From the NCBI GenBank assembly GCA_947652115.1, contig OX393570.1:1731421-1795420 (forward strand): 64,000 bases of DNA. The letters are read 5' to 3'. Shown here one piece after another: positions 41,701-54,306 of the stretch. The notes below the pieces were generated by a model. That model ran no database searches. It was not told the origin of the DNA and worked only from the letters and a program-made list of their open reading frames with translations. Each line of letters opens with the position of its first letter. The stretch's first letter is position 1. This DNA is from Blastomussa wellsi (Eukaryota > Cnidaria > Anthozoa > Scleractinia > Plerogyridae). The position numbers and the translations under genes are program-made.

Positions 41701-42392
41701 TCACCATTACAGTTTACTGAATAGATTTCATGCATGGTGTAATGTCTCCATATTTCTCTGCCAGTTTTACCATCAAGAGCCAATAATCCACCATAGCAAG
41801 GGTAAGTACCATTGAAGTAAAGGTCACATGATACTTTAGGTGCATTGTAGCCATCGACACCTGTAGAAAACCCAACCATGAAGTCATCAACACCGTCTTC
41901 ATTCACATCGTTAAGTCGCACTGCTGTTTCTGTCATAAGTTTGGGCAGTGTCGTGTGCCACACATTTGTCACATAAATTTCATCACAAGGAGCAAAATTA
42001 CTATCGTCATCCAGTGAGTCCCCTTGTTTCCCCAAGGGAACATTTTTGACAAAATGATCATTGGAGTCCTTTGTTTTTGAGCCTACTGAGTCAACTGCTC
42101 GTAAAATAAGAAGTACAAGGCCAGACACACAAAGAGAAAAGAATGCTAGCCAGACAAAGCAAACAAAGCATGCTCTAGTTGTACACCATGGCTTAGAGTG
42201 TGCTCTTCTGATTTTTGTGGTTCTGTTTGGTGGCATCAATTGTTTCTGGACATTTCTTGTGGGACTGTGCAATGCTTTGTTGTAGCTATCATCAATTTCA
42301 TCATCAAGTTCATCAGAATCGTAATCATCATCACTTCCAAGATGCGAAAACTTGTTTGTTTCAGGTTTGTATATATTACTCAATGCCATCAT
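35738..42392 (-). CDS. FAM234-like type II membrane protein with FG-GAP/beta-propeller ectodomain
   Basis: Seven coding exons: 42392-41488, 40458-40193, 39731-39581, 38745-38649, 37860-37551, 37093-36761, 36057-35738 (stop included), all GT-AG and in phase; 793 residues. An acidic cytosolic N terminus (DDDYDSDELDDEIDD at ~21-35) is followed by a basic stretch, one membrane span (~74-99), then an ectodomain with repeated Ca-binding-like loops (DVNEDGVDD, DLDVDGVRD, DVNGDGVME, DLNNDGTVD) and blocks typical of FAM234/ITFG3: LALDGKTGREIW, LFGTGGETHPGGLW, VMNPPVLVDLN. The C terminus has WGGYMGTLTNSYF. Human FAM234A/B are about 550-620 residues, so this protein is longer, mainly in the last three exons. 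Molecular role of the family is poorly defined; a surface or endomembrane protein is expected. Divergent from FBXO3. Confidence 0.85.
36287..36454. mobile_element. MITE family with CACCTTATTCCAAAATGG ends, copy 1
   Basis: 168 bp with inverted ends CACCTTATTCCAAAATGGC and GCCATTTTGGACTAAGGTG. The inner portion is also partly palindromic (AAATTGGCCCTTGTTGCCTC / GAGGCAAGAAGGGTTAATTT). In FAM234-like intron 6. Confidence 0.7.
36563..36730. mobile_element. MITE family with CACCTTATTCCAAAATGG ends, copy 2
   Basis: 168 bp, same length as copy 1 only 108 bp away but in opposite internal orientation; ends CACCTTATTCCAAAATGG and CCATTTTGGAATAAGGTG are perfect complements. TAT flanks both sides. Ends about 30 bases short of the exon 6 donor of the FAM234-like gene. 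Confidence 0.75.
38975..39212 (-). mobile_element. SINE, copy 2 of the 11605 family
   Basis: Shares GAGTATTTCTACTCC, CCTGGATGGGAT, CATTTATACACCTGGGTGA and GCCCAAGAACACAA with 11605-11885; the tRNA-like head end (GGTCTCGAACCC) is shortened near 39200. In FAM234-like intron 3. Confidence 0.7.
41086..41467 (+). mobile_element. Kolobok-like MITE, copy 2
   Basis: About 382 bp, closely similar to 18186-18563 through its whole length (shared blocks such as CTGTTTATTGCC and GGATGGCAAGGATGGAAGTG). Starts AGGAGCACTGCCACGG after TTAA and ends TGACAGTGCTCCT. It ends only about 20 bases inside the intron from the exon 1 donor of the FAM234-like gene. Confidence 0.65.
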
Positions 42393-43534
42393 GCTGTAGA
42401 TCCTTGAATATATATCTGAACCTGAAACTAAAATTTATTAGAAGTCTAATGGTGGTGTCAAAAGGAGAATATATCATGAAAATGGCTATGTTTACCACAA
42501 GTCAAAAGTACATACTACGTGTACATTTTTGGGTGATTACGTAAATTCACCAGTACACCACTTTGCTTTTGCCTTGAAACTCTATCTTTTCAAAAGAGTA
42601 AATTTCACTATAAAATGATAGCAACTGACAGTGATCAATGCTTTTATCCTAAATATTATACACAAATATGAAATACTTAATCCTGCTTTGTGTTATTAAA
42701 CAGAAGAGAACACCTTAAACCTTTCTTAGAATTTACACTAAAATAATATTTAACATTAATGACACGTCATAATTCGCATCACAGCTTGAGGCACAAAACA
42801 AACATGTATCAATCTTGTTACATATTCTTTACAAACCTACGCACTGATTTTGTTATAACGTGTTTTAGTTTTACCAGAACAATTTTACAGTGTGACTGTA
42901 TTCAGGTAAAAAAACAGTTAGAGTTAATTTACATTCGTCACACTGAAAATAAACGCGGAAACATTGGAGACCGTTGAATACTATGCGATCAGATCAACAT
43001 CAATAAAACATAATTTCCTGAAGCTACTCAATTGTTGCTTGATAGGGTTATTTAAAAATTATTCCTTTTTTTGAAACTTAAACCACAGAAAATAAATCTT
43101 TGTCTTTGCTACACGCGAATAATAAAAGGTTAAGACGTAATCCTTCAAACCACGGAAACTGATAAAAATTAGCATGATAAAATGAGCTTGAAAAATGTAA
43201 ATGATTCGTTCATTATTTACAACATACATTATGTTTCATGCCGAAAATATCGCCGTAAAATACCTGCACTAAGTGGAATTCACGTTGGATGCTTTTGATT
43301 AGCGGTCATCAGGTGTAATGATCATGTCTTAACGGAAGAAACCAAAATATTCATTCTTTGAACAGTCACAACTTGAAAATGGCAGCTGTTTCACCTCACT
43401 GGGAAGTCAAAACATTACTTGTCGGGGGTAGTATAAGAAAACTACCAACAATTAGTTTCGCTCTCCCACCCCACCCATGCTCAAATACTTGAGCTTTCCC
43501 CTCCGAGAGACTGGGAATTACATTAACATGTAAC
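42393..43534. promoter_or_regulatory. Shared divergent upstream region of FAM234-like and FBXO3
   Basis: About 1.14 kb separates the two start codons, which point away from each other. It must contain both 5' UTRs and promoters, with a possible upstream non-coding exon for the FAM234-like gene. AT-rich, no TATA or clear motif singled out; the most GC-rich part lies at 43420-43540, next to the FBXO3 ATG. Confidence 0.5.
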
Positions 43535-46020
43535 ATGGCGGCCAAGTGTGCATACCTTTCGTCTTTGCCTGTTATTCCTTTGGTAAACATTTTCTCTTTC
43601 CTGGACCGAGAAGACCTGGCAAAGTGCTGCCAGGTTTGTAGCCGATTTAATCAAGTTGTGTATGGCCTTCCTGTGTGGAAAACGTGGTGTAAAGAAGTTT
43701 GGTTAGTGGACGAATGTCCGCCGGGGACGAACTGGAAACAGTTGTACTCCGAATGGAAAGCGAACTGGGCGAGATACGAATCATGTTATGCTTCCATAAA
43801 AAGGGCATGGAACATCATTGAAGAATTTACACGGCTTCACTGCCCAAGCATTTATGAATCTTTGAACATTGGATTAACAGAGGAGGAAATTAATAAAGCT
43901 GAATTAAGGGAACTGAATGGTACGTGCAAACAAGGTTGAAAATATCAGTGGTTCACCCAAATGTTTATTGTTCACACTTTGCCATATATGGTAATTTAAG
44001 TTCTAAATAATAATAATAATAACAATAACAATAACAATAATAATAATAATAATAATAATAGTAATAATAATGATAATAATAGGTTGATTTTAAAAATTAT
44101 AATAATAATAATAATAATAATGATGATAATAATCAACTTTATTTAATGAGTAAATATACTGAAAAACCAGTGGACCTCAATAAATAGAAATAAAATTTAA
44201 ATTCTCTTTACTGTTTGCAATGCAATTTCTTTGATTCTTTTCATGAGAAATTGATGGTAAAAGTGATGTGGGTGGCCCTTGTACTTTAATTTTCAATTTA
44301 GGACTGTTGTCCAGAGATATCATCTTAGTGTATTTTGTAATGGTAATTGAACTAAGTGGACTGCAATTTGGTCTGAAATCATACGCATGATTTCAAAATC
44401 GAATGGAGAAAAAAAAAGGGATGGCCTAAAGAGTAGAAGAGTAATTTGACATAGATGTACTGTTACATTCACCTTTAATATACTAGTTGCAACAAAGAGC
44501 CAGTATAAATGATAATGATAATGTATTCTCTAGGTTGTAAGCTTCCAACTGACCTCAGATGCTCACTTCGTATCCACAATGGACAGCGGCTTGTCAGTCC
44601 TGGGTTGATTGGTTCTATGACAATATCCAACCACTACCAAAGTGAATCTCTTCTGGAACTCGGCATCGCTGCAGGTGGTCTTCGGCCAAGGGATGGACTG
44701 CAGAACTGTATTCCCATTTCTTTTTGTGTGAATACTGGAAGTGGACAATTCATGGCATTGACAAATGAAGAGGGTCATAATCCGGGCGAAATTTTTTGGC
44801 CAAGTCCTGATCGCAGTGTGGACAATCTTGAGGTCACTCCAATGAGAATGCACCATTTTCTAAGTGGGAACAATTTTGCTGCATGGTTATGTAAATATGC
44901 TGACCAACTATTTGGGAACTGCTATCCTGTTATTAACAATGAAATTTACAAGTTCCTGTTTTCTGGCTCCATGACAACCAAAGGTATCACAGTTACCACG
45001 ACAACTGCATTTCTGCCGGAACTAAGCAGTGTGAAACCACCGCTCTTCTTCTTCACTTATCGCATATCAATTTCTATGGATCCTGAGAGCTCTTTGGTAG
45101 GTGACAAAAATAATCACAAGATACTCAGATGGCCAATAACAAAAATCAGCCAGTCAGGTTGCTCCATTGCCATTCCAATATTGACTCTTGGTCATTTTTG
45201 AATGGATCACACTGCACTTCGTCTCCACTGCTGCGACCGCAGGCCAATATTCCCTGTACTCTTGCTCAGTTTATAAGAAGTTAGTATTTACAGTGAATGG
45301 TTTAAACCCAGGTGTCTATCCCTTTTAGCCTTACGTGTGAGAGTAGCCCTGAAAGGGACTGCTGTGTGTAGTGCTTGATGTTTCAACGACCAAAGCGGAA
45401 GTCGTCATTAGAGTCAAGTGAAGAGTTTTTTTGTTAGTGGAGTGTAAGAAGTCTGGTAGGTCATTCTATTTGGTTCGTCACTCTTTTCAAGCCAATTACT
45501 TATTACACTTGACTGGCAAAAAACTTTTCACTTGACTCTGATGATGACTTCTGCTCAGGTTGTCAAAAACGTTGGTCGTTACTACCGACAACAGTCCCTT
45601 CCTTAGTTCCAGGACTACCCTCTCCCAGACAACCAGACTACACCATCAATCATACTCAGTGAGTTTTTTATGTTTCAGATGAACAAATGCCAGCTAACAA
45701 CACGTCACTGGTACATCACAGATGAAAATGGAATCAAAGAAGAAGTACATGGTGATGGTGTAGTTGGAGAGTTTCCAGTGATGATGCCGGGGGCCCTCCA
45801 TGAATACATCAGTTGCACAACATTTTCTACCCCTACTGGGACCATGGAGGGGCATTATGTGTTTCGTTATCTCAAGAAAGAAGGCAACTTTAGTGTGAAA
45901 ATACCACCAATGAATTTCAAGAGCCTTTCGTTTGTAGTTGCAGAGAAGAGGTTGTCAAACTTGCCAGAGAGCAATTGTGAGGAAGGAAGCACCAGTTCCA
46001 GCTCGGATGAAGAAGACTGA
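43535..46020 (+). CDS. FBXO3: F-box only protein 3 (F-box, SUKH, ApaG)
   Basis: Three exons: 43535-43919, 44534-45096, 45679-46020 (stop included), GT-AG and in phase; 429 residues. The F-box is at ~10-50 (LPVIPLVNIFSFLDREDLAKC...VCSRFNQV). A SUKH/SMI1-KNR4-like domain follows (~105-250), including RIHNGQR and LLELGIAAGGLRP. An ApaG domain (~270-400) has RHWYITDENG, GVVGEFPVM, YISCTTFSTPTGTMEGHY. The tail is acidic and Ser-rich (SSSSDEED), shorter than the long acidic tail of the 471-residue human protein. Family role: substrate receptor of an SCF (SKP1-CUL1) ubiquitin ligase. ATG at 43535 precedes the F-box directly. A likely poly(A) signal AATAAA is at 46491. Confidence 0.93.
44005..44135 (+). 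repeat. AAT trinucleotide microsatellite
   Basis: Runs of (AAT)n with AAC, AGT and ATG variants, broken by a short unique piece near 44082-44096. In FBXO3 intron 1. Confidence 0.9.
45340..45624. mobile_element. Inverted-repeat element in FBXO3 intron 2
   Basis: The left arm holds GGACTGCTGT, CAACGACCAA and AGAGTCAAGTGAAGAGTTTT; the right arm holds their inverted forms (AAAACTTTTCACTTGACTCT, GTTGGTCGTT, ACAACAGTCC), ending near CCAGGACTACCCTCTC. Related single-arm sequence occurs at 47405-47510. Non-coding, about 285 bp; it ends ~55 bases before exon 3. Confidence 0.6.
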
Positions 46021-49000
46021 GTCTGTCAATGTGAATGTATAAAATTAAAAATGTAATTGTGTAGGATAACAAGATCAAATGAGAGTCAACAAGACACAAG
46101 AACAGCGAAAATAATTGTGTGGCGTGCAATTGTACTTTTATGTAATCTTGGAGACTTTCATTCGCTCATCAAATTCCAATTTCAACATACTCAAGTGAGA
46201 GTAGCATATTGGTTGCAAGATCTAAATCCATGTAATTTTTTTCATGCCATGTTGGATGATCTTCAGGCAGATATTGTGATTTTGTGAATATTACATTTAC
46301 CATGAAACCTTCTGCTAGTATTGTGTAGTTGACACTTCCACCCCATCCGCACATATCCATTTTCTTATCCAACAGTGCCCTCTTTCTGAAGGGCAAAGAA
46401 ACTTCTTCCAGCCATTGTACATTTTACTCATTCATGATTCCTTTGTAAGGAGTCTAGAAGTTACAAGCCTAATTGCATGCTGTTAATATTAATAAATGTT
46501 CTTAATATTTGTTTTGACATTAGGTGTATGGAGGTTCATTACTCTTACAGATTACCCTTATGGCTTCCCTATATTTATTAATTTGTTTAGTCATTGGTGT
46601 GTTTACTATTTTTGTAACAAATGCATATATAAATGAGCTTATAAAAATTATACCACTGACCTACAAATATGGTATGTTTACACATAAAAGAATGCATTTT
46701 TTGGAATGTTTGTACAATAAATTGGGCACTTTTAATAAAACAGTTACCGGTATTCCACTTGCGCTTGTTGGATACGAGATGGTTATGTTTCTCATATATA
46801 TGTCTCATATCCAATATGCACTTGTGGAATAATTGTTAAATATACCCCAGGCGATATTCCCCAGTTTTCGAATTTTGCGATTTATGTTTGCACATTTAGT
46901 TTTCATCTCAAGTAAATTTTTCAATTAAATAGAACTGAACATTTTGAACAGAATGAAAATATTTTTAACGCCCACAGAATGTTTAGGTGTTAAATAGTTT
47001 TCAGAAAAGGTCTCCAAAATTGACAAGAAGTTGACAACATGGCATTTTTAGGTGCCAGCTAACAGACTATGCCCAAAGAAGGCTGCCTTGAATAGACCTC
47101 TTCAGCTTCATATGTAAACTGCCCATTTGAGATCATGTGATGCTCTCCAGAGAATTTGGCCTTTGTTTATCTGCAAATTATTCATTCATTTTCACATGGA
47201 TTTTATTTAATTTGAAAGAAATAATTCTCAAGGTTAACATCACAAGGTCTGAAATGAGACAACAAACAAAGCTAAAGATGTCTATTGATTGTTCATTACA
47301 CAGGTTGGCCTCATCCATAACTATTTTAGCTCATTTAGCTCAATGCACTTTTTTGCAACATGCCCAGTGATGACAACTTGAAATGACAGCCGATTGTGTA
47401 GTCCGATCATCTGGGTGAGAATGGCCCGGAAAAGGACTGTTGCCAGCTGTTAACTTGAGCAGACGTCATCAGATTCAAATGAAGAGTTATTTGTCAGTCA
47501 AGAGAAATGTTAAATTCTGGCTCACAGAAACTGATCATTCAGTTATGCTGCAATGTTATTGGCTGCAAGACTCAAGTAGTGCATGTCAGTCGTGATTGAT
47601 CAGGTCGATCCATCAATAAAGTTAGGTTGTTCTATTTGGTTAGTCTGTTACGTCAATGTCATGACAAGTTTTTTGTATGGTGCCAGTACTTGTTGACATC
47701 TGTTAAGGAGTCTGTTCTAAGTTAGTAAACCAGCTTTCCAAAGTCAGTCATTGTAAGTGGAGACGGATAGCATTAAAAATTACTGTTTGATTCAGACAGA
47801 AACCAGAGCATTTCTCTACACTTTCTCAGACTTTATTGACACCACAACAATCAGCAAATATTCTTGATTACTTCTAACTTCATACATGTATGTAGTCTTA
47901 ACACTTTACCCAAATTTACGGAGATTGCATGTTGGAACGTAGAAAATAGCTGTTCAAGCACATTGTTGTACTCTTAACCTACTGGCTAATAATGGGTCAA
48001 CTTAAAATTAGGAAACAACTCTGAACCTGTTTACTCTTATACCATGTGTTAATTTAATTTTTATTTCTGGTGTCATATAAAGTCGTCATATATTTAACCT
48101 CCACGACAAGCATTCCATATTAATAGAATAACTTGCATGTACAATATACTTCTCAAAACATACATGAGGTTAAACAGCTTTGTGGGATTCGGTTTCTCTT
48201 CAAAATAACCCTTGAGAGTTGAAAGAAAACCAAAACAAGTGTATATTTATATTTTTTGGTAATTTGTTTGTACAAACTAATCTCTCACCCAAATCAAGTC
48301 TTTATGTCATCCAACAATGCTCTACACGTACACCAGTTTAATTTCCTGAGAATAAATTTAGAAGTAGACATTTCCAAAAAGTACTTGAACATTCAGTTAA
48401 AGAAATGATTTGGATGGAAGGTTACTTTGCATTCTTTGACAAAATCATTGCTTTCAGAACAATGTGGCAAACTAATTATTACAGTGACAACCTGACAGCC
48501 ATACCAAAAGTTGACAGGATGGTGGCAATGCCACAATGACAGTGTTTTGCTTGGAGTCAACTCACACTGTTCTGCAAGCAATAAACTGAATATGTTATCC
48601 CAGCTGAAATGTCAGCATGCTGAAACAACAAAAAACCAATAAACACATATTGAACAACTATTGGACTGAAGCAATTTGATTGTTACTCCAAAGACAACAG
48701 GAACTTAACAAAACATACACCTTAGTACAAACATGCATTAATTTGAAGATTAACTTTTAAAATTAATCTGTGAGACATCAAGGCTCAGTTTGACTTGTGG
48801 GGTCACCTGGCATGTCACCAAGAAAGGATGGTGCATTTCCTTGGAAAAAAAGACATGTTGAATAGATACGCAGGCCTATTTAAAGATAAACCCCAACTTC
48901 ATGTAATGAAAGTCCAGGATCAGAATTATAAATGAAAATAATTATTGACATTTAACTTTGATCTACAAGTACCTGACTGAGACTGTGTCATTATTTAGTT

Positions 49001-52000
49001 GATATGAAACAAATCAGTTAAAGGGCTAACTACATGACCAGTTCTGGAAGGCAGATTTCCAATTCCAAAATACTGGCAAAGTTGTGACTTGAAATCTAGT
49101 CTAAAAGAATGTCATGTCAGCTAAAACTTTTTTGAGTACAGATGTTGTGCTCTTTGTGTGCTTGCAGTGATTCACACCAACAAGCATGCTTGATGTTAAA
49201 ATAACTGGATCCATGTAAAATGGACCACATGAATGTCTCTTTTAGTATAATGCAGATCTCATTTGCATCTTAGATTACTAGTTGATAAAAAATTTTCATT
49301 TCTTAAGATCTAAATAGAAATGAATCACTTTAGAATTTACTGAAACAGATTAAACTAAGCTAATTCACGGCAGGGAAGCAATCAACTGCATTTCCTCTTT
49401 TGATTGCATAGATGAGCTACCCCAAAATAGCAGTTTATGTCTTTGTTGTTTTAAACGTGAAAGCTCCAAGACAGAAAAAAATGCTAGAAATTATGCTGTA
49501 TTTGTATAGCATCAGAAGTTGTTGCTGTCAACAAGTTACAACAATATACAGCTAGCCAGTGATAGCAAGTTATATTAAGTTAGTAGTGTTTGGAGCTTAA
49601 AAGCTTAAAAGAATCCTGCAACTTCCATCTTGCTCACTTCCATGTTAATCTGTTAGGAATTTTAAGGCTCGGTGAGTGCCGATGACTTCTCACTCATGGA
49701 TATCTCAAGCTCTTGACTTGCATGGAATTACAGTAGAAATGGACAGGAGCAAAGAATTTAACCAGCTAATTTCAATGCATACTTTCATTTACTGTGATTT
49801 GCTCATTGTTCATGTCACCACGCCGATTTGACCACACAGCAAACAACAGTGCTGTACACAATGGTATTACCAGAGGGCATTTGTATTCATAAACCATTTG
49901 CATATCTATTTCCTCCTCCTTGAACTTGTTCAAGCAAATCAAGAGCTTGGAAACCCTGTGAACTTATGTCTATTGTAAACATTTCCTTTCTAATAACAAA
50001 AACGACAATTTATAGCAAGCATTTGGCTGGTTGAAACAAGATCCCTCTGGGGAACTATCTACACAAAGTGCATCCAACCACTATAAGAGCAAAACAAATT
50101 ATCATAAGATTGTTGAGTTTCAAGGAAATGTTCACAAGCATATTCACCACCTTTGATTAGTAACTTTTATTTGTGGCCACTTGCTGTTTTTATGGCCTGG
50201 CAGAAACTTGCCTGGTTTTTAAAGGACAACCCTACTGTACAGCTTTTAATCATTTATTCCAATCCCTGTTTTCAGTAACTCATCCTCTTTCTTCCTTGCA
50301 CTAACCCTACAATCAATCTCCTTTGCCTTTGAAATAATTCAGTAAAAGCAATGAAACTGCAGGATAAGCAGCTACTTTGCGGTCTTGTGGGAGTTCACAA
50401 AATTTCAAATAAATTTAACCGAACCATCAACTCAAATTGTCTTATCTTTTCAAGGCAATGGTACGGAAAATATTTCTGCTCTCTATAAAGGGGAGATGCT
50501 TTCAGCTGATGTTGTTCTCCCACAAATGCTGCACATGAAACGTTACTGTAAACACCAATTTTGAACAAATATTGGTACCTGTAGCTCTAGACTGAGTAAA
50601 AGCTGTACAATAGTTTTTGCTCCTTGTACTGGACTACTACACTTTGCTCTTGACTGTGTAAAATCTCATTTTACACACAGCAATGTTGCCAATATAAAAA
50701 TAAAGTTTGCTATTTTCTACTTTCTTTATAACTTTATTTTAAAGAGGTTGTTTCATGTGGAGAATAACTCTGTCTGACAGAACAACACCTTTTTGTCAGT
50801 GACAGACTGTCACAGCTCCACACAAAACACTGAGAACAAGCTCCGAAGATTTTGATTTCAGCCTTGGACTTCCTACCCTGAATACAAGAGATCATCTTGT
50901 TGAAAATTTACTCTTAAAGTTTAGATGACCTATTAAAAGATCCTTCTAAAAGACCACTCTAAAAATATGAAAAAAAAACTGTTTTATGAATATAATTATG
51001 TGTCATACACAAATGTACAATGTGCACAGCAATCCAACAAATTATGTTTATGTTATTGAAGCCAGCTCTTATGTTCAGGGCAACTACGCCACATAGGGGA
51101 AAGGCTGAAAAGAAAACCTTTGTTCCCAAAACTTGTTTTTATAAGAAAATACAAACCACAAAAAGCAAAACTTACAGACCTGTAGAAAATAAAGCTTAGT
51201 AGACCAAAAAAATTAACACACACAAACAATAGGAAGTCATTAAGGAAGTCATTAACTTATTAAGCTCAATTATTTACTATATGCATCTAGCCAGGGCTGT
51301 CACTAATTTTTCAAGTAGGCGAGGAAAGAAAAAAGTAGACGGGGGATTTTGTTGTTAGATGTATTTTTCACTTACCAGTGTTTTAGTTTTGTTTCAAAAT
51401 AGCCGGGCTCAAACTCTTAGTAGCTGGGAGAATTCCCTGGCTGCCGGCTCTTAGTGACAGCCCTGATCTCGCCCTGCCTTTAAACAACTTAAAAGTTCTG
51501 ATTTTTGTGGTTTGATCCAACATTCCTTAACACACAAGGTTCTTAACTCTCCCAAACAAGTACCCTGGTAACTTGTTTGTAATTGCCAACTTCAATCGTT
51601 CTGAAAATAAATCCTGCAACTCAATTATAATTTGTATTTATATACATATGTACAGGTTTATAACAAATAAATAATCACTTACTTATACAATACATGAACA
51701 CTGTTAGTAGAAAGAAGCTCCTAATGTCATGCAACTAACACTCAACATTTCCTTACGCTTTCAAGCTGACTACAATAAAATTCCCCCCATAGTGACTATC
51801 CATTCAATTCAATGAATTGTTATGGAAGACCACTTAAGTTCTCTTATGAATCTATTTTCAAAATGAACTTTCCAATTGCTTGCTCATTTATTTCTCCCTT
51901 TCATGTTGCTGCACCTTTCAAGGGCAAAAATGGACACTTTAATTTTGGAAAAAACCCCGCTCAAATTGCTGTGCATTACAAGTTAGAGATCACTGCTATA

Positions 52001-54306
52001 TCAAAATACCATGTAGTTCAAGAAAACAGTCTCGCAGTGACCTGAGATGCATACAACTGACAATCTGTAATGTACCGGTAATCTGCAATTGCCAAGAGAG
52101 CAATCTAATGTAGCCACAATATTATTGCCTTGTACTCATTGTGGCTGTACAGTTTGGCTGACAGTCACAGGGTTTAAAAAAACACTTAAATTCCAGCTTA
52201 CCTTTGCACAATCAGCTCTTACATTTTCCTTGCCTGGGGCAGTTGTACATTCGTCTTAGTTTCTTTTTTGATAATTTAATAATTATTGGCAAATGACTTG
52301 CCTGGGCACAGATCCACTGGGCAAGTACCAATAAAAATTTACTTGACCCAAACAACTGAACATACTTATTTCGAGTACTGCTGTGCACTGGTTCCCTACT
52401 TTGCCTTTCAAGCATTACCTGCGAACAACTTAAGCATATCACTTCCCAAACCGTGGCTAACGAAAAAAACAGACCCTTTCAGAAGGAAACTTTAACACCC
52501 AAATACAAGAACAGCTTTCTTGCATGCTTTTAAATTAATCCCTGATCCCTCATCCAAACCCCACACCCACTTGGAGCTCTTCTATTAGAGATTTCTACAA
52601 CCTACAAATTGAACACTGATCCTATTAGCCATTCACTGTCATCCTTTTCAACAAAAACAAAACAAAATTCACAATATACAACACAGTAACATAAACAAGC
52701 CTACACCCAAGAATATTCTGCCTAATAGCTTTCACAACGTAAGGGAATTTTTATAATAAAAATAAAAAAATTTGGAGGGGGTGTGCTTTCACTACACCCG
52801 CAAGCTTTCAAGTGATACTCACCAAATGTCTACGCTTTCCAGCATTACCGCAAATAAACTCACTTAAAACTCACCACCAACAGTTGCTGAATGTTGAAGA
52901 GTAAGAATGAAAACAAACATTTTGACTTCTACAATCGACAGAGTTTGCACTTTTTACCACATTCTTAATGTGATTTGTAGTGTCGTAGAGTTTAGTTGTA
53001 CACATTAGCGAGGATTCAAGGATGACAGTGAATGCGTAGGACCTATACACAACACAGCACTTCACATGGATACACATACTGTCTTTCTGAATATCAGAAA
53101 GGCATAAATACTAAATTTCTTTGGTAAATGCAGCTACAAGAAGACAATTATTTGGCTTAAAAAAGAGTTTGCTTGCCCTTTTCTAATTCTGATAGGAAAA
53201 CTGAAACAAACAAGGTAGTTACAAAACAAATGTACGTGGCTAGCTAACATCAATGTAGCTGTGGCAATAAAACGTCAGAAATACACAAAGATCTCTATTA
53301 AAATGCCTATTTTTTACTCATAAGTAGTTCAACCATATTTTCCAAGAACTTCTTCAAGTTTGTGGCTTTCCAGAGAAACTGGCATTAGTAGTAAGCAAGC
53401 CAGTAAACACCTAAAACTGTCATCTCATACCACTAAAAGAAAGGCAATTCCTCACAACAAATTTACTTTGCTAGAGTTCTCATGTTATTTGCAGTCTGGG
53501 TACCAAGTGCTGTGTTTTGCAACCATTTGTTGAAGTCTCTGATTCCAAATGTACAATCTAAAATAATCCATGAAGGCAAATAATTATGCGTTTTTGAAAT
53601 ATTTCACACAACCCTCCAAGTTGGAACCATTTTAGCTGCCATGGCGACCAGAATTTTGGTGCTGGCGACTAAATTGAAACAGAAGTGGCCAGCTGGCGAC
53701 TAAAACTGAGATTGAAGAAGGATTGATCTCTTGAGCTAACTTTAGCCATTACAATTTTTCACTGACGACCAATCTTAAATAGTCAGTGGCCAAATGGCAA
53801 CTGAGGAAAAAATTTTGGAGACAGATTTTCACCTTTAACTAGCACTTGTTGCCCCAACTGATTCATGAATCTTTGCAATAAAAGTTCTGCAAATTGCCGT
53901 GGTTATATAATGAATTAACGATGCCCTGCCTTTTTCCAGTAACCATTATCCATTTTAGCACAAAACAGTTTATAAAGAGTATGAGGAAAACACATACTTA
54001 TAAGTCGTCTGAAACAAGGTTCAGCACTCAGTTGCAGGAACACCCTTTATAACAATTACACATTATTTCAATAATAAAAGGAATCCTAGAGTGAGCTTTG
54101 AAAGCAACTTTGTCCCAAACGCCTGTAAAAAATAGGTTCTCTAATACAATTGTACTTTGCACAATCTCGATTGCATGATCATTAAATCAACGAATTTAAG
54201 TTAGACTACCTTTTAATTCCTGTTAATTAATGTAGCTTTCTGTAGCTAGTTCTTGCCTTGAATGCATAAACCTGTTTGCAGTTTTCCTACTAGAATTTGA
54301 GTGCAC
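46021..54306. other. 8.3-kb gap between convergent FBXO3 and DDX6 stop codons
   Basis: AT-rich sequence with only short open frames of no recognisable family. It should hold the FBXO3 3' UTR (to about 46510) and the DDX6 3' UTR, which in other animals can be several kilobases. Within it are a 45340-related repeat (47405-47700), an hAT-like mini-element (51292-51465), and repeats with TGGCGAC(T/C)AAA motifs (53640-53830, also 56560-56910). No RNA gene recognised. Confidence 0.5.
51292..51465. mobile_element. hAT-like mini-element, 174 bp
   Basis: Inverted ends CAGGGCTGTCACTAA / TTAGTGACAGCCCTG, perfect over 15 bases. Flanks ATCTAGCC and ATCTCGCC differ at one base of eight, although the left one overlaps the first base of the end. 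CAGGG termini and ~8-bp duplications suggest hAT. Confidence 0.65.

Noticed and set aside
46524..46832. 102-codon hydrophobic plus-strand frame after FBXO3
   Set aside because: AT-rich sequence gives spurious hydrophobic codons; it lies right after a poly(A) signal and has no family match or splice partner.
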